A stretch of 19,402 nucleotides of DNA from Dinochytrium kinnereticum (taxonomy: Eukaryota; Chytridiomycota; Chytridiomycetes; Chytridiales; Chytridiaceae): the NCBI GenBank assembly GCA_027604005.1, contig JADGJT010000376.1, positions 2,142 through 21,543 of the forward strand, in the 5' to 3' direction. Position 1 is the first letter of the stretch, and each line of letters opens with the position of its first letter. This document shows, piece by piece, positions 17,713 through 19,402 of this stretch. The notes beneath the pieces are model-generated. The model was not told where the DNA came from, searched no databases, and saw only the letters and a program-made list of their open reading frames with translations. Made by a program: the position numbers and the translations under genes.

Positions 17713-17985
17713 CCAATTGCGAGCGAGGGATTTCCCGTGGCTCATCCCGCACATCCAGCTCTTGAGAATCTCTGGGAAATCACTGGTCCTTATGGCCTCA
17801 TGCTGCATGCAGCACCTTGTACTTGGGACATGGCCGTTCACGGACGTCGCGAGGCCTGGACAGATGATGTCGCAGTGCTGGTGGTCAAGCTCAAAGGAAT
17901 TGTCACGGACAGTATGACAGTTTCAAATTCCCATGCTGTCGTTCTGGTCTCCTTGGAGCCCATCACAACCGCCTTCTTCCAGTGA
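17713..17985 (+). other. 90-codon open frame ending one base before the F-box start codon
   Basis: The frame is open from just after TAG 17710-17712 to TGA 17983-17985. Its first ATG is at 17800, giving 61 aa (starting MLHAAPCTWDMAVHGRREAW). Amino-acid use is protein-like (DDVAVLVVKLKG), but I know no relative. The sequence at the end, TGACATG, places the F-box ATG one base after this stop. It could be an upstream ORF in the F-box mRNA leader or a terminal exon of another gene entered through the ATTTAG acceptor at 17712. The frame end CTTCTTCCAG could also be an intron acceptor belonging to a longer F-box transcript. Confidence 0.35.
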
Positions 17986-17986
17986 C

Positions 17987-19402
17987 ATGGGGCTGATTCA
18001 AGAGGAGAAGAAGGTGGTGAAGAAGGCCACCAATATGCTTCCCCCCGAGATTATTATGCACATTATGTGTTTTATCCATGCAAGCGAGAAGGGCGTACTC
18101 TATGCTGCAATGCGAGTCAACCACAGGTGATACTTCTAGCGTATTCATTCTTTACAATGTTTATGTGAATGCTTTATCCGTCTTATAAATGAGCGTACAA
18201 CTCTTCTTAACTCACCTCAGCTGGTTTCATTCGGCCGCCCCTAAGCTATGGTCCACCATTTATGTCGAGGACGATGCTTCTTGGAGATCTCTCAACTACA
18301 ACTGGAGCTCGCTACATGCATTAACGGCACCCATCAATATTGAATATGGGAAATTCATAAGAAGCTTGGACCTTTCCAATATCACCATGAGCCAAGGATG
18401 GGAGCCATTGATCCGAAATTGCGCCATGCTTGAATCCCTTAGCATCTACAAGGTCAACCACTGCATGAATACACTGAATGAAGATTCGTCGACAACGCAT
18501 CGTCTGGATCGGTTAACGGATCTGTCCATCTCCTTCACACCATTTGAGTCTTCCAGACCACTTTCAAGCCTCCTTCGCCACGCACCAAATCTACGGAGTT
18601 TGGAACTTGCTGCTACAGGATTGCGCGAGAGGGACCTATGCCAGATCTTTCCTTTAACTAGAAATCTTTGCACGTTGAAGTTGGGATCGACAGAGTCGTC
18701 TAGAGCTCCAGGATCATCGTCTACAGGTCTTGGAACAGTTCATGGGCTTCAGCTGGCATTATGCCTTTCATCTTGGTGCAAGCAACTTTCGTCCTTGGAC
18801 TTGGCTGGGACTGCTTCACTATCACCTTTGGCTTTGGCGGGATTGGTTATGGTTCCTCTGACCATCGTTTCAGTGGATGAAGAGGATGAAGTACCACAAA
18901 TAGCTCCAGCTGCTGAGCAGCCATCTATATCAGACTGGCCATGGGCTATTACGGATAACGTTTCAACGTATTCGACATCGGCGCTGATGTCAGGTTCCTC
19001 CCAGATCACCTCCCACCATTCAAGGCCTCCGCTAGGTGGACGTCACGTTAGACTAGAACGCCTGTGCCTAAGGGAAGCGACGGCGCACATTGCAGATGTA
19101 ATACACCGCATTATTCTCACGGACGCCGCATGCATCTCAAACCTACGTTCTTTAACTCTCTCTGACGCCCACACCGTCGGTTCAGAAACCATCTCGAGCA
19201 TCGCAGAGGCTGTTGGACCTACTATAGAATTTCTGGAATTAGAGCGTCTTAACGTGGGTGACTCGGCTATTAGATCTATTGCTTTGCATTGCCGTCGATT
19301 GAAACAGTTGAGGCTACATGAGTTGCCATTTTTGACCGACTTGGCCTGTATTGTTGCTCAGAGACACAATCCACAGCTGCAAGAAAATGCCTACAACGTT
19401 TT
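17987..19402 (+). CDS. F-box / leucine-rich-repeat protein (5' part, runs off the window)
   Basis: Exons 17987-18126 and 18221 onward are separated by a 94-nt intron (donor GTGATA, acceptor CACCTCAG, phase 2). The visible 440 residues contain no stop. Residues about 17-60 are an F-box: LPPEIIMHIMCFI, then VLYAAMRVNHSWF and AAPKLWSTIYV. The helix with the conserved W and LW pattern is completed only after splicing, which confirms the junction. Downstream are irregular leucine-rich repeats (SLDLSN, LESLSIYK, LRSLELAATGL, LSSLDLAG, LEFLEL-type, LKQLRLHELP), interrupted by a Ser/Glu-rich insertion at about residues 260-340. F-box proteins of this class are substrate adaptors of SCF ubiquitin ligases, with Skp1 binding the F-box and the LRRs binding the target. 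The target cannot be told from sequence. The start codon fits the F-box position, but an upstream exon is possible (see the frame ending at 17985). Confidence 0.85.

Noticed and set aside
1..19402. Transposon, virus-derived, CRISPR or RNA genes
   Set aside because: No reverse transcriptase, transposase or capsid motif, no terminal inverted repeats, no regularly spaced repeats and no tRNA-type T-loop were found by eye.

Overview
The window is nuclear DNA of a fungus, most likely a zoosporic (flagellated, chytrid-like) lineage. Genes are split by many short GT-AG introns (about 39-147 nt). The set includes Mediator tail subunit MED15 with long polyglutamine tracts, a cysteine-rich module resembling the extracellular domain of the fungal HOG-pathway anchor Opy2, and a CFAP97/Hemingway-domain protein. 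The last belongs to a family tied to axonemes, which non-flagellated fungi have generally lost. No operon, rRNA, tRNA, CRISPR array, transposon or virus-like gene was seen. All exon joins were built by hand from ORF phase and splice signals. They preserve frame and give whole-codon totals, but no transcript supports them.

Layout, left to right. 1-1078 holds no gene I can support and is pyrimidine-rich. 1079-2731 (+) is an eight-exon gene of unknown family (396 aa) with a Ser/Pro-rich tail. 3005-3289 (-) is a doubtful small Ser/Pro-rich ORF behind a TATA box. 3456-4259 (+) is an intronless ALKBH6-type Fe(II)/2-oxoglutarate dioxygenase. 4417-4852 (+) is a three-exon gene for a 79-aa secreted protein whose eight cysteines resemble the Opy2 N-terminal domain. 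5141-6190 (-) is a DUF2358/C6orf136-like protein. It lies head-to-head, 62 bp apart, with MED15 (6253-10453, +, seven exons, 1204 aa).

10511-11436 (-) is a conserved nuclear-type protein with a helix-hairpin-helix-like core, readable only if a 44-nt intron is removed. 11764-12975 (+) is an unrecognised 373-aa protein, acidic at the start and basic at the end. 12976-13754 is largely unassigned. 13755-17256 (-) is the CFAP97-domain gene (four exons, 1098 aa), whose conserved head of about 215 residues carries a disordered tail of nearly 900 residues. 17257-17986 is unresolved. 17987 to the window edge (+) is the start of an F-box/leucine-rich-repeat protein.

The genes look like an ordinary eukaryotic neighbourhood rather than one pathway. 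Points of most interest are the flagellar protein with its giant repetitive tail, the anchorless Opy2-like protein, a class of very small introns including two with the unusual donor GTTGGT, and an unexplained open frame that stops one base before the F-box start codon.
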